Positions 1 through 5,969 are shown, numbered from the stretch's first letter. The stretch: 5,984 nucleotides of DNA from a bacterium (GCA_029940125.1 JAOZRP010000165.1:1-5984); one strand, 5' to 3'. Translations and numbers: made by a program. The notes: a model not told the origin generated them from the sequence alone.

Positions 1-10
1 CTGTCGCAAA

Positions 11-17
11 CCCCCTT
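11..17 (-). promoter_or_regulatory. Possible ribosome-binding site for the next gene beyond the left edge
   Basis: After the nnr stop, the minus strand reads AAGGGGG at 17-11, with ten more nt before the window ends and no terminator hairpin. A gene starting just outside would fit. In this neighbourhood tsaE is a frequent follower of nnr, but nothing here identifies it. Confidence 0.35.
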
Positions 18-33
18 CAAAAGCTGGACAGAA

Positions 34-1611
34 TCAGGAAAAACATTGAGTGATTGATTTTTCCAGGGCGGCCAGCGCCCGGGGAATGGCGTTCAACAGA
101 TCTCCGGCGGTCAGGCCGCGGCCGCTTCCCGCCTCAACAAGCAGGTCAGCGGTCAACCCGTGCAGATAGACGCCCAGCCGGCAGGCTGACCAGGGCGGCA
201 GACCCTGGGCCAGGAAACTGCCAATGATGCCGGTCAAAACATCTCCTGACCCCGCCGTGGCCAGATACCGGTTGCCGCTGCCGTTGACAGCAGCGCGGCC
301 GTCCGGAGCGGCAATGATGGTTCCCGCACCCTTGAGAACCAGAAACACCTGGTGGCGGCGGGCAAAATCACGGGCCAGTTCAAGGCGGTTCAACTGTACT
401 TTCGCAGTGGAGATGTTCAGTAGCCGGGACATTTCTCCCGGGTGCGGAGTCAGGACAACCTCAGCTTTTTTTTGAGCCAGCATTTCCGGATTTGATGCCA
501 AGACGGTAAGCGCATCAGCGTCCAGAACCATGGGAAGGGAAACCGTGCTCAGCAGGGTCGCAACCAGTTCACGGGCTTCCGTCCGGGTTCCCAATCCCGG
601 ACCAACGGCAACGGCGTTTTTCCCCAGGCAGAGTTTTTCTGCTTCAGCAGCGTCGAGCTCCCCTACCCGTCCCTGGCCGTCGTCGGCAAGGGGGAGCATC
701 ATCAATTCCGGCCGCCGGCCTTCAAGATTGGCCGCCAGCGATGCCGGCGTCGCCAGGGTTGACAGACCGCAGCCGGTTTTCAGCGCACTCCAGGCCGTAA
801 ACAGGGCGGCGCCTGACCGGCCCCGGGAACCGGCAATGGTCAGCAGGTGGCCGCGGCCACCTTTATGGCCGTTTACCGCTGGTTGTGCCGGCATCAATGC
901 CCGACAGACATCCGCGGTCAGCAGGGTGACGGTATCCAGCTCATCAAAAAATGCCGCCGGAATGCCAATGTCGACTACTTCCACCCTGCCGGCATATTCT
1001 TTCCCGGGATAAACAAAGAGACCGGTTTTTCCGCCGCCGAAAGTGACGGTGGCATCGGCCCGAACTGCGTCTCCCAGGGGTACGCCCCGGTCGGCATGGA
1101 GGCCGGAGGGAATGTCCAGGGCCAGCACATGCTTTCCCAACCGGGGAATGGCACCGATAACTTCCGCGTACAGCCCCCGGAGATTGCTGTTGAGCCCGGT
1201 GCCCAGGATTCCGTCAACAACCAGGTCGAATTTTCCCCTCTGCCGCCGGAAATCTTCCCAGGCATCAATGGTGGTAACTTCAGCAACATCACCGCCCATG
1301 TTTCGATAACATTTCAGGTTGATGCGGGCATCGCCGCCTATGTGGTCTGCTTCAGCCAGCAAAACAACGCTGATATTGGTATGGCCGGTCAAACGCAGCC
1401 AGCGGGCCGCCACCAGCGCGTCCCCGCCGTTGTTGCCCTTGCCGGCCAGCAGCAGCACCGGAGCGTCTTTTGACGGCAGCCAGTTCCGCCGGGCAATAAA
1501 ATCACAGGCGCTTTTGCCGGCCAGTTCCATCAGCACCGCCCCGGGCACCCCCATTTCATGAATGGTTCTGGCATCCAGATCCCTCATCTGCTGCGCGGTA
1601 ACCAATTTCAT
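34..1611 (-). CDS. nnr: Bifunctional NAD(P)HX epimerase / ADP-dependent NAD(P)HX dehydratase Nnr
   Basis: Nnr is a metabolite-repair enzyme: it epimerises damaged, hydrated NADH or NADPH and then dehydrates the S form back to the working cofactor using ADP. The 525-residue length matches the two-domain fusion (about 500). The YjeF_N epimerase domain spans about 1-220, with AGKGNNGGDALVAAR (56-70), VDGILGTGL (132-140) and LALDIPSGLHADRG (163-176). The YjeF_C dehydratase domain, of ribokinase-like fold, spans about 235-515, with HKGGRGHLLTIAGSRG (249-264), VGPGLG (336-341), LDADALT (363-369), LTPHPGEMSRLL (387-398), VLKGAGTIIA (425-434) and the ATAGSGDVLTGI block (451-462), where Asp457 is the expected catalytic residue. 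The usual GNNGGDG reads GNNGGDA here, a conservative change. The start overlaps the acpS stop (ATGA) and follows a strong ribosome-binding site. Both halves look intact. The family is also named YjeF/NnrE-NnrD. Confidence 0.96.
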   Translation of the reverse strand: MKLVTAQQMRDLDARTIHEMGVPGAVLMELAGKSACDFIARRNWLPSKDAPVLLLAGKGNNGGDALVAARWLRLTGHTNISVVLLAEADHIGGDARINLKCYRNMGGDVAEVTTIDAWEDFRRQRGKFDLVVDGILGTGLNSNLRGLYAEVIGAIPRLGKHVLALDIPSGLHADRGVPLGDAVRADATVTFGGGKTGLFVYPGKEYAGRVEVVDIGIPAAFFDELDTVTLLTADVCRALMPAQPAVNGHKGGRGHLLTIAGSRGRSGAALFTAWSALKTGCGLSTLATPASLAANLEGRRPELMMLPLADDGQGRVGELDAAEAEKLCLGKNAVAVGPGLGTRTEARELVATLLSTVSLPMVLDADALTVLASNPEMLAQKKAEVVLTPHPGEMSRLLNISTAKVQLNRLELARDFARRHQVFLVLKGAGTIIAAPDGRAAVNGSGNRYLATAGSGDVLTGIIGSFLAQGLPPWSACRLGVYLHGLTADLLVEAGSGRGLTAGDLLNAIPRALAALEKSITQCFS

Positions 1612-2003
1612 TGATCTCCTCCTCCGGTAATAATCACAAAGGCCAAGGCAAACTCCTGCTCATGGCTGAGGCTGATCATGCTGCCGTCAATGCCCCGCTC
1701 CCGGCATAACTCGGCTACCCGGCCAGAAAAGGAAAACTCAGGCGCGGCGCCAGGACGGCGGCATACCTCCATGTTTTTCCAGCTGATTCCCTGGCTCAAA
1801 CCGGTCCCCAGTGCCTTCAGCATGGCTTCCTTGGCCGCGAAGCGGGCCGCGAAATGGATGGCTGGACGCTTTTTCGACTGGCAGTACTTGATTTCCTCCG
1901 GTAAAAAAAGCCGCTTTAAAAAACGATCTCCGTAGCGGGAAATCAATTCTTCAACGCGGCTGATTTTAACAATGTCGGTACCAATACCTTTGATTGCCGT
2001 CAT
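1608..2003 (-). CDS. acpS: Holo-[acyl-carrier-protein] synthase AcpS
   Basis: AcpS moves the 4'-phosphopantetheine arm from coenzyme A onto a serine of apo-acyl carrier protein, switching ACP on for fatty acid and lipid synthesis. The 131-residue length suits the small, trimeric AcpS group. Key motifs are GIGTDIVKISR (6-16), where Asp10 is the expected magnesium ligand; FAARFAAKEAMLKALGTG (51-68), with the second metal ligand Glu59; and the C-terminal SLSHEQEFALAFVI (111-124). The start is supported by a GGAG seven nt upstream (2011-2014), inside the last codons of pdxJ, which stops 4 nt earlier. The stop TGA overlaps the nnr start in an ATGA arrangement. The final residues (TGGGDQ) come from a GGAGGAGGAG tract that also serves as the nnr ribosome-binding site, so the glycine run may be a by-product of that signal. 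Confidence 0.97.
   Translation of the reverse strand: MTAIKGIGTDIVKISRVEELISRYGDRFLKRLFLPEEIKYCQSKKRPAIHFAARFAAKEAMLKALGTGLSQGISWKNMEVCRRPGAAPEFSFSGRVAELCRERGIDGSMISLSHEQEFALAFVIITGGGDQ
1616..1625 (-). promoter_or_regulatory. nnr Shine-Dalgarno GGAGGAGGAG
   Basis: This triple GGA tract on the minus strand contains AGGAGG (1623-1618) six nt before the nnr ATG. It decides the nnr start, which overlaps the acpS stop as ATGA. The same bases encode the Gly-Gly-Gly near the AcpS C-terminus. It is the strongest ribosome-binding site in the window. Confidence 0.85.
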
Positions 2004-2007
2004 GGTT

Positions 2008-2721
2008 TCACTCCAGCAGGGCCTTCATTTCCCGAACCGCCCTTTCAAGCCCCACCAGCACTGCCCGGCCGATAATGCTGTGGCCGATGTTGAGTTCATG
2101 AATGCCGGGAATGGCCGCAACCGGCTGCACGTTGCGGTAGTTCAGGCCATGGCCGGCATTGACTCCCAGGTTGAGGCTGCGGGCCAGCACGCAGGCCGCC
2201 TCAATCTGGTTGAATTCTTTATCCTGCTCCTCAGGACTCCCGGCATCACAGTAACGGCCGGTGTGTATCTCGATAAAATCAGCCCCAACCTGCCGGGCCG
2301 CCTGGATCTGGTCAGGATCAGGATCGATGAACAGGCTGACGATGATGCCATGCTGCTGAAAACGGCGAACCGCATTTTTGACCGCTTCCAGCTGGCCGAT
2401 GACATCAAGGCCGCCTTCCGTGGTCAGCTCTTCCCTTTTCTCCGGCACCAGGGTAACGCTCTCCGGTTTGACTTGCTCGGCAATGGCAATAATTTCCGGT
2501 GCCAGGGCCATTTCCAGATTCAACCGGGTCTTGATCACTTGTCGCAGCAGGAAAACGTCGCGGTCCTGGATATGCCTCCGGTCTTCCCGCAGGTGGATGG
2601 TGATGCCGTCGGCACCGGCCAGCTCTGCCAGCACAGCAGCAGCAACGGGATCTGGTTCACTGATCCCCCTGGCCTGGCGGATGGTAGCCACATGATCAAT
2701 GTTAACTCCCAGTTTAACCAT
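2008..2721 (-). CDS. pdxJ: Pyridoxine 5'-phosphate synthase PdxJ
   Basis: PdxJ condenses 1-deoxy-D-xylulose 5-phosphate with 3-amino-2-oxopropyl phosphate to form pyridoxine 5'-phosphate, the last ring-closing step of the DXP-dependent vitamin B6 pathway, in the cytoplasm. The 237-residue TIM-barrel protein has the family's length and signatures: LGVNIDHVATIRQARG (4-19), the active-site stretch IHLREDRRHI (42-51) with His43, Arg45 and His50, the catalytic Glu70 in NLE, LVPEKR (91-96), EGGLD (102-106), EIHTGRYCDA (151-160), NAGHGLNY (188-195) with His191, and ELNIGHSIIGRA (209-220). An in-frame TAG four codons upstream leaves this ATG as the only good start. The gene lies 5 nt after glmM and 4 nt before acpS. 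The pdxJ-acpS pairing is also found in Escherichia coli. PdxJ excludes lineages that make B6 only by the PdxS/PdxT route. Confidence 0.98.
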   Translation of the reverse strand: MVKLGVNIDHVATIRQARGISEPDPVAAAVLAELAGADGITIHLREDRRHIQDRDVFLLRQVIKTRLNLEMALAPEIIAIAEQVKPESVTLVPEKREELTTEGGLDVIGQLEAVKNAVRRFQQHGIIVSLFIDPDPDQIQAARQVGADFIEIHTGRYCDAGSPEEQDKEFNQIEAACVLARSLNLGVNAGHGLNYRNVQPVAAIPGIHELNIGHSIIGRAVLVGLERAVREMKALLE

Positions 2722-2726
2722 GGTAT

Positions 2727-4088
2727 TTAACTAACCTCCTGTCCCAGATGCCGCTGCACCAGTTCAGCCAGATCATCAACGTGGCCGGTGATCAATTCCA
2801 CGCTCTCTCCTTCCATCATCACCCTCAGCTTGTTTTCAGTGCCGGAATAGCGGACCAGCAGCCGCCCCCGTCCCTGGATCTCCAGCTCGATCTCCTGAAT
2901 TCGCCGGTGGAGAACCGGAACCTGTTCCAAGGGAGGTTTATGCCTTACCGGGATGTTTTTCAGCAGCTGGGGATAGGTAGTCATGACTTTGGCCAGTTCA
3001 GACAGCGGTTTGCCGGTGCGAACCAGCACGGATAAAAGCTGCAAGGCTGAAAGAATGCCGTCCCCGGTAGTATTGTGGTCCATGAAAATCAGATGTCCGG
3101 ACTGTTCACCGCCGAAATTGTAGCCCTGACGGCGCATTTCTTCAACCACGTAGCGGTCTCCCACCTGGGTCCTGACCACCTTGACTCCCTGGGGCTCCAG
3201 GGCCTTTTCCAGCCCCATATTGCTCATTACCGTGGCCACCACTGTATTTTCAGCCAGTTTTTTGCGGTCGAGCAAGTCTAAGGCGCAGATGGCCATGATC
3301 TGGTCGCCATTGATTTCAGCCCCGGTCTCATCAACAAAAATGACCCGGTCGGCGTCGCCGTCAAAAGCAATTCCCAGGTTGGCCCCCGCTTTCAGGACCT
3401 CTTCCTTCAAACGTTCCGGATGCAGGGAACCACACTCATCATTAATATTCTTGCCGTTGGGACTGATGCCGATGGCGGTAATCGAAGCGCCAAGCTCCTC
3501 GAAAACCGCCGGGGCAATTTTGTAGGCCGCCCCGTTGCCGCAGTCGACAACCAGCTTCAACCCCTCAAGATCCAGGTCAGCCGGAAAGGTGTTTTTCAGA
3601 AAAACAATGTAGCGGCCGATGGCGTCGTCGATCCTGAAGGCCTTTCCCACTTCCGCCGCTGTGGGCCGCAGGTCCTTGATGGTTTCATTAAGGATGAGCT
3701 TTTCGATGGTTTCTTCCTGCTGATCAGGCAGTTTGAAGCCATCGCGGGAAAAAATCTTGATGCCGTTGTCCTGGAAAGGATTGTGGGAGGCGGAGATGAC
3801 CATGCCGGCGTCGGCCCTCATGCTGCGGGTCAGGAAGGCGATGCCCGGCGTAGGCATGGGACCAACAATCAAAACGTCAACTCCCATGGAACAGATGCCA
3901 GAAACCAGGGCGCTTTCAATCATGTATCCGGACAACCGGGTATCCTTGCCGATGATAATTCGATGCCGGTGGGCTTTCTCCTTGCAGATGTAGGCGGTAG
4001 CCCTGCCGATCTGCAGGGCCATTTCCGCGGTCATCGGGTCAATATTGGCTATGCCCCTGACGCCGTCGGTACCAAAAAGCTTTCTCAT
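2727..4088 (-). CDS. glmM: Phosphoglucosamine mutase GlmM
   Basis: GlmM interconverts glucosamine-6-phosphate and glucosamine-1-phosphate in the cytoplasm, the step before GlmU makes UDP-GlcNAc for peptidoglycan and LPS. At 453 residues it has normal length, with all four phosphohexomutase domain signatures in order. These are the N-terminal FGTDGVRG (5-12), the phosphoserine loop ISASHNP with catalytic Ser101, the metal loop DGDADR with Asp243, Asp245 and Asp247, the sugar-binding loop GGEQSGH (326-332), and the phosphate-binding loop RYSGTENKLR (413-422). The Tyr-Asn-Lys form of that last loop, in place of the commoner RPSGTEP, is shared by delta- and epsilonproteobacterial GlmM as far as I recall. 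The start is fixed by the conserved MRKLFGTDG beginning and by an AAGGA nine nt upstream, inside the end of cdaR. In several Firmicutes GlmM binds CdaA and lowers c-di-AMP production, and the adjacency here fits the same coupling. Confidence 0.98.
   Translation of the reverse strand: MRKLFGTDGVRGIANIDPMTAEMALQIGRATAYICKEKAHRHRIIIGKDTRLSGYMIESALVSGICSMGVDVLIVGPMPTPGIAFLTRSMRADAGMVISASHNPFQDNGIKIFSRDGFKLPDQQEETIEKLILNETIKDLRPTAAEVGKAFRIDDAIGRYIVFLKNTFPADLDLEGLKLVVDCGNGAAYKIAPAVFEELGASITAIGISPNGKNINDECGSLHPERLKEEVLKAGANLGIAFDGDADRVIFVDETGAEINGDQIMAICALDLLDRKKLAENTVVATVMSNMGLEKALEPQGVKVVRTQVGDRYVVEEMRRQGYNFGGEQSGHLIFMDHNTTGDGILSALQLLSVLVRTGKPLSELAKVMTTYPQLLKNIPVRHKPPLEQVPVLHRRIQEIELEIQGRGRLLVRYSGTENKLRVMMEGESVELITGHVDDLAELVQRHLGQEVS
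2735..2740 (-). promoter_or_regulatory. pdxJ Shine-Dalgarno AGGAGG with long spacing
   Basis: A perfect AGGAGG on the minus strand lies inside the last codons of glmM (Gln-Glu-Val). It is 13 nt from the pdxJ ATG, longer than the usual 5-9. No alternative start lies closer, because an in-frame TAG follows at once. The site sits across the glmM stop region, so terminating ribosomes would cover it. Confidence 0.75.
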
Positions 4089-4102
4089 CTATTTTTTTCC
4101 TT
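4089..4102 (-). promoter_or_regulatory. glmM ribosome-binding site and A7 run at the cdaR-glmM junction
   Basis: On the minus strand the end of cdaR reads AAGGAAAAAAATAG followed directly by the glmM ATG. AAGGA (4102-4098) is a good ribosome-binding site nine nt from the start, which supports the glmM start and suggests re-initiation by ribosomes finishing cdaR. The seven A residues lie in the frame A AAA AAA, a classic slippery arrangement, immediately before the amber stop. Confidence 0.75.
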
Positions 4103-5051
4103 GTTTCACGATGCGGTTAAAAACAACTTCAACCTGGGGCGGATCAGCCCAGATCAGTTTTGCTCCCTTCGGCAAATCTATCCTGATCGGCAGGGTGGCG
4201 GTATTCTCCTGGGGAATAGTCGCCAAAGAGGCAAGATCAACCACCACCTTGGTTCCATGACGGATTTCGTCAACCAGCATATTCTGGGGAGAATTGACCA
4301 GCAGGTCAACAAAATAATTGCTGTAGCTGATCCGATTGATAGTTGGCGGTTTATTGATGAAGTTTATCCGGATGCCCTTGATGCTTCGCTGGGTGCGCTC
4401 CTCACTGATGCTGATGAACACCTTGACGGTCAACGGATCGATGAATTTGATTCTTTTCGGGTCAAAGGCAAGGGTGACCTCCTTAGTCACCTGCCCTTTA
4501 ATGGCACTCAGGTTGACGGGATTGGTAAAAATGTTGTCAAGTTCCCGCAGGTAGCTCTGTGTACCCTTGGCCAGCACTGTCGATGGGATAATTTTTGTTT
4601 CTGCCAACTGGTAGCCTCGGGGCAGGGTTCCCTTGGTTTTTACCAACACCGGCAGGCGCTTTTCAACCAGCTTATCCAAAACAACAGTGATGGCAACCGG
4701 TGAGATGTCGATGACTTCAATACCCAGGGGAATGTTTTTTAAATCCTTTTTCTCCAGCAGAATGACGTTTTCACCCATTTTCACGTGAGACAGGTCAATA
4801 TTGAACAACGGCTTTTTTTCCGTCAGGGGCCGCAGCAGGGTGGATGAACCTTTCAAGCGCACATGAACAGCACTGGGAATGTCGTTGACAATGGTGACGT
4901 CCTGGGGGATGCCTTTAAACTCCAGGGAAGCGTCTAGACCCATTTCATTTTTACTTTCGCCAATGACAAAAAACCACAGCAGTATCGCAATGATGACTGA
5001 AAGAATTTTCAGATAGAAGTTGCTGAACAACAATGATTGAATCTTGATCAT
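4089..5051 (-). CDS. cdaR: YbbR-domain protein CdaR, regulator of CdaA
   Basis: CdaR (YbbR) is a membrane-anchored protein whose YbbR repeats face outside the cytoplasm; in Firmicutes it binds CdaA and modulates its activity. The 320 residues begin with a short cytoplasmic stretch and one hydrophobic segment at about 14-31 (NFYLKILSVIIAILLWFFV), typical of the family. Three YbbR-like beta-rich repeats follow, at roughly 36-127, 129-214 and 219-312; each ends in a stretch such as SPVAITVVLD or DPPQVEVVF. Bacillus CdaR is longer and has four repeats, so this is a compact version. The start ATG has an AAGG five nt upstream (5057-5060). The gene follows cdaA by 15 nt, and its TAG stop directly abuts the glmM ATG in the same reading frame. 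The final codons contain the glmM ribosome-binding site and an A7 run. The role as a CdaA regulator rests on family and neighbour evidence, since YbbR repeats have no catalytic motif to check. Confidence 0.92.
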   Translation of the reverse strand: MIKIQSLLFSNFYLKILSVIIAILLWFFVIGESKNEMGLDASLEFKGIPQDVTIVNDIPSAVHVRLKGSSTLLRPLTEKKPLFNIDLSHVKMGENVILLEKKDLKNIPLGIEVIDISPVAITVVLDKLVEKRLPVLVKTKGTLPRGYQLAETKIIPSTVLAKGTQSYLRELDNIFTNPVNLSAIKGQVTKEVTLAFDPKRIKFIDPLTVKVFISISEERTQRSIKGIRINFINKPPTINRISYSNYFVDLLVNSPQNMLVDEIRHGTKVVVDLASLATIPQENTATLPIRIDLPKGAKLIWADPPQVEVVFNRIVKQGKK

Positions 5052-5066
5052 GTCTGCCTTGCAAAA

Positions 5067-5873
5067 TTATTTGACGCGCAGCAAATCGCGCAATGATTCC
5101 AGGGTGACGCCGCTTCTTTTCTTTTTCAGCGGCATGAATATTTTTTTCAGCACCTTGTTCAAGGAATCAATATCCTGATTTCTGGTTAACTTGCCGCCCA
5201 TGGCCAGGGAGATGTTGCCGGTCTCTTCCGAAATGACGATGACAATTGCATCGGTGTCTTCAGTAATGCCAATGGCCGCCCGGTGGCGGGTACCGTAATT
5301 TTTGTCAATATTGGGATTGGAAGTCAGGGGCAGGAAGCAGCCGGCGGCCAGAACCCGGCCCTCCATGATAATAACGGCACCGTCATGAAGCGGCGAAGTG
5401 GGGTTGAAAATGCTTAACAACAGGGCATCGGTAACATCAGCGTTGATCTGCACCCCCCCCTCGATGATATTGGGCATCATGTTTTCCCGGGCGAAAACGA
5501 CCAGGGCACCGATTCTTTTCAATGACATGGTCGCACAGGCCTTGACCACTTCCTCCAGATACTGGTGCTCCTCCGACGGATTGATGGCAAAGGAGGTTTT
5601 GCCGAATTTCGCCAGAGCCCGGCGGATTTCATTTTGAAAGAGAACGATAATAATCAGGATGATGGAACTGAGGAAGCCGTTGAGAATCCAGTTGAGGGTG
5701 TAAAACCCCAGATACAGGGAAAATTCATAAATGACAAAAATCAGAAAAAGTCCCAGGAGGATCTGGAAGGCCCGGGTGCCGCGGATGATAACCAGAACAT
5801 GGTAAACCAGGAAGGCAACAATCAGGATGTCAACGATATCCTGCCAGCGGAGATTGTAAAAAAAGTCTACCAT
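5067..5873 (-). CDS. cdaA: Diadenylate cyclase CdaA (membrane-bound c-di-AMP synthase)
   Basis: This enzyme joins two ATP molecules into cyclic di-AMP, with the active site on the cytoplasmic face of the membrane. The 268-residue protein has the usual CdaA layout and length. Three hydrophobic segments lie at about residues 13-30, 35-55 and 61-79, followed by a basic linker (RRALAKFGK, 84-92) and the DisA_N/DAC catalytic domain from about 100 to 245. The two signature motifs are intact: DGA at 164-166 (in PLHDGAVII) and RHR at 196-198 (in GTRHRAA). The SEETG segment at 215-219 is also present, so the enzyme is probably active. The ATG at 5873 is the earliest possible start, because an in-frame TAG lies six codons upstream. 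No good Shine-Dalgarno sequence precedes it. It is the first gene of the operon seen here, 15 nt ahead of cdaR. One oddity is that the ERE commonly seen after GALIVI in Firmicute CdaA reads ARE here (128-130). Confidence 0.96.
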   Translation of the reverse strand: MVDFFYNLRWQDIVDILIVAFLVYHVLVIIRGTRAFQILLGLFLIFVIYEFSLYLGFYTLNWILNGFLSSIILIIIVLFQNEIRRALAKFGKTSFAINPSEEHQYLEEVVKACATMSLKRIGALVVFARENMMPNIIEGGVQINADVTDALLLSIFNPTSPLHDGAVIIMEGRVLAAGCFLPLTSNPNIDKNYGTRHRAAIGITEDTDAIVIVISEETGNISLAMGGKLTRNQDIDSLNKVLKKIFMPLKKKRSGVTLESLRDLLRVK

Positions 5874-5897
5874 GATTTTGCCGGTTCGTTTCTAGCT

Positions 5898-5927
5898 GGA
5901 AGCGTCCATTTCCTGCTGAACGCCTTC
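5898..5927 (-). promoter_or_regulatory. Stem-loop in the cdaA leader
   Basis: In the transcript, GAAGGCGUUC (5927-5918) can pair with GGACGCUUC (5907-5899), giving nine base pairs including one G-U, with one bulged G and a 10-nt loop, AGCAGGAAAU. It ends about 25 nt before the cdaA ATG. No uridine run follows, so it is not a typical intrinsic terminator. It could influence cdaA translation or mRNA stability, or may have no function. It matches no riboswitch class I recognise, including the c-di-AMP (ydaO) type, which is far larger. Confidence 0.35.
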
Positions 5928-5941
5928 GGTGATCAATAATC

Positions 5942-5969
5942 AACTTTCAAATAAAGCTATAAACTTTCA
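5942..5969 (-). repeat. Tandem 8-bp direct repeat TGAAAGTT in the cdaA leader
   Basis: On the minus strand the octamer TGAAAGTT occurs at 5969-5962 and again at 5949-5942, exactly 20 bp apart start to start, about two helical turns. The pair brackets the AT-rich stretch that holds the possible -10 box. The repeats are plain in the sequence. Any role as half-sites for a transcription factor is inference, and eight bases is short enough to recur by chance. Confidence 0.4.

Larger units (their letters stand above)
34..5873 (-). other. Six-gene operon cdaA-cdaR-glmM-pdxJ-acpS-nnr
   Basis: All six genes share one strand, with spacers of 15, 0, 5, 4 and -4 nt and no room for promoters or terminators between them. 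The ribosome-binding sites of glmM, pdxJ, acpS and nnr all lie inside the 3' coding end of the preceding gene, which favours coupled translation. The run combines three linkages known from different bacteria: cdaA-cdaR-glmM as in Firmicutes, pdxJ-acpS as in enterics, and acpS-nnr as in actinobacteria. The message probably continues past the left edge, since no terminator follows nnr. Co-transcription is inferred from layout only. Confidence 0.88.

Noticed and set aside
1..31. Inverted repeat CTGTC/GACAG after nnr as a terminator
   Set aside because: The stem is only 5 bp with a 21-nt loop and no uridine run, so it is too weak.
847..1473. A 208-codon open frame on the plus strand over nnr
   Set aside because: It is antisense to the conserved Nnr epimerase domain; its composition looks like reverse-complement coding sequence.
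1972..2730. A 252-codon open frame on the plus strand over pdxJ
   Set aside because: It is the exact antisense shadow of pdxJ, with no family features.
3420..4703. A 427-codon open frame on the plus strand across glmM and cdaR
   Set aside because: It lies fully antisense to two well-recognised genes, has no recognisable motif or ribosome-binding site, and is a by-product of codon use on the other strand.
5892..5936. Tiny minus-strand frame TTG-ITEGVQQEMDASS-TAG as a leader peptide
   Set aside because: It needs a TTG start, has no ribosome-binding site, and shows no codon run suggesting attenuation.
5565..5939. A plus-strand open frame crossing the cdaA start into the leader
   Set aside because: It is mostly antisense to the cdaA membrane region, rich in Asn, Gln and Asp as expected from reversed hydrophobic codons, and has no supporting signal.
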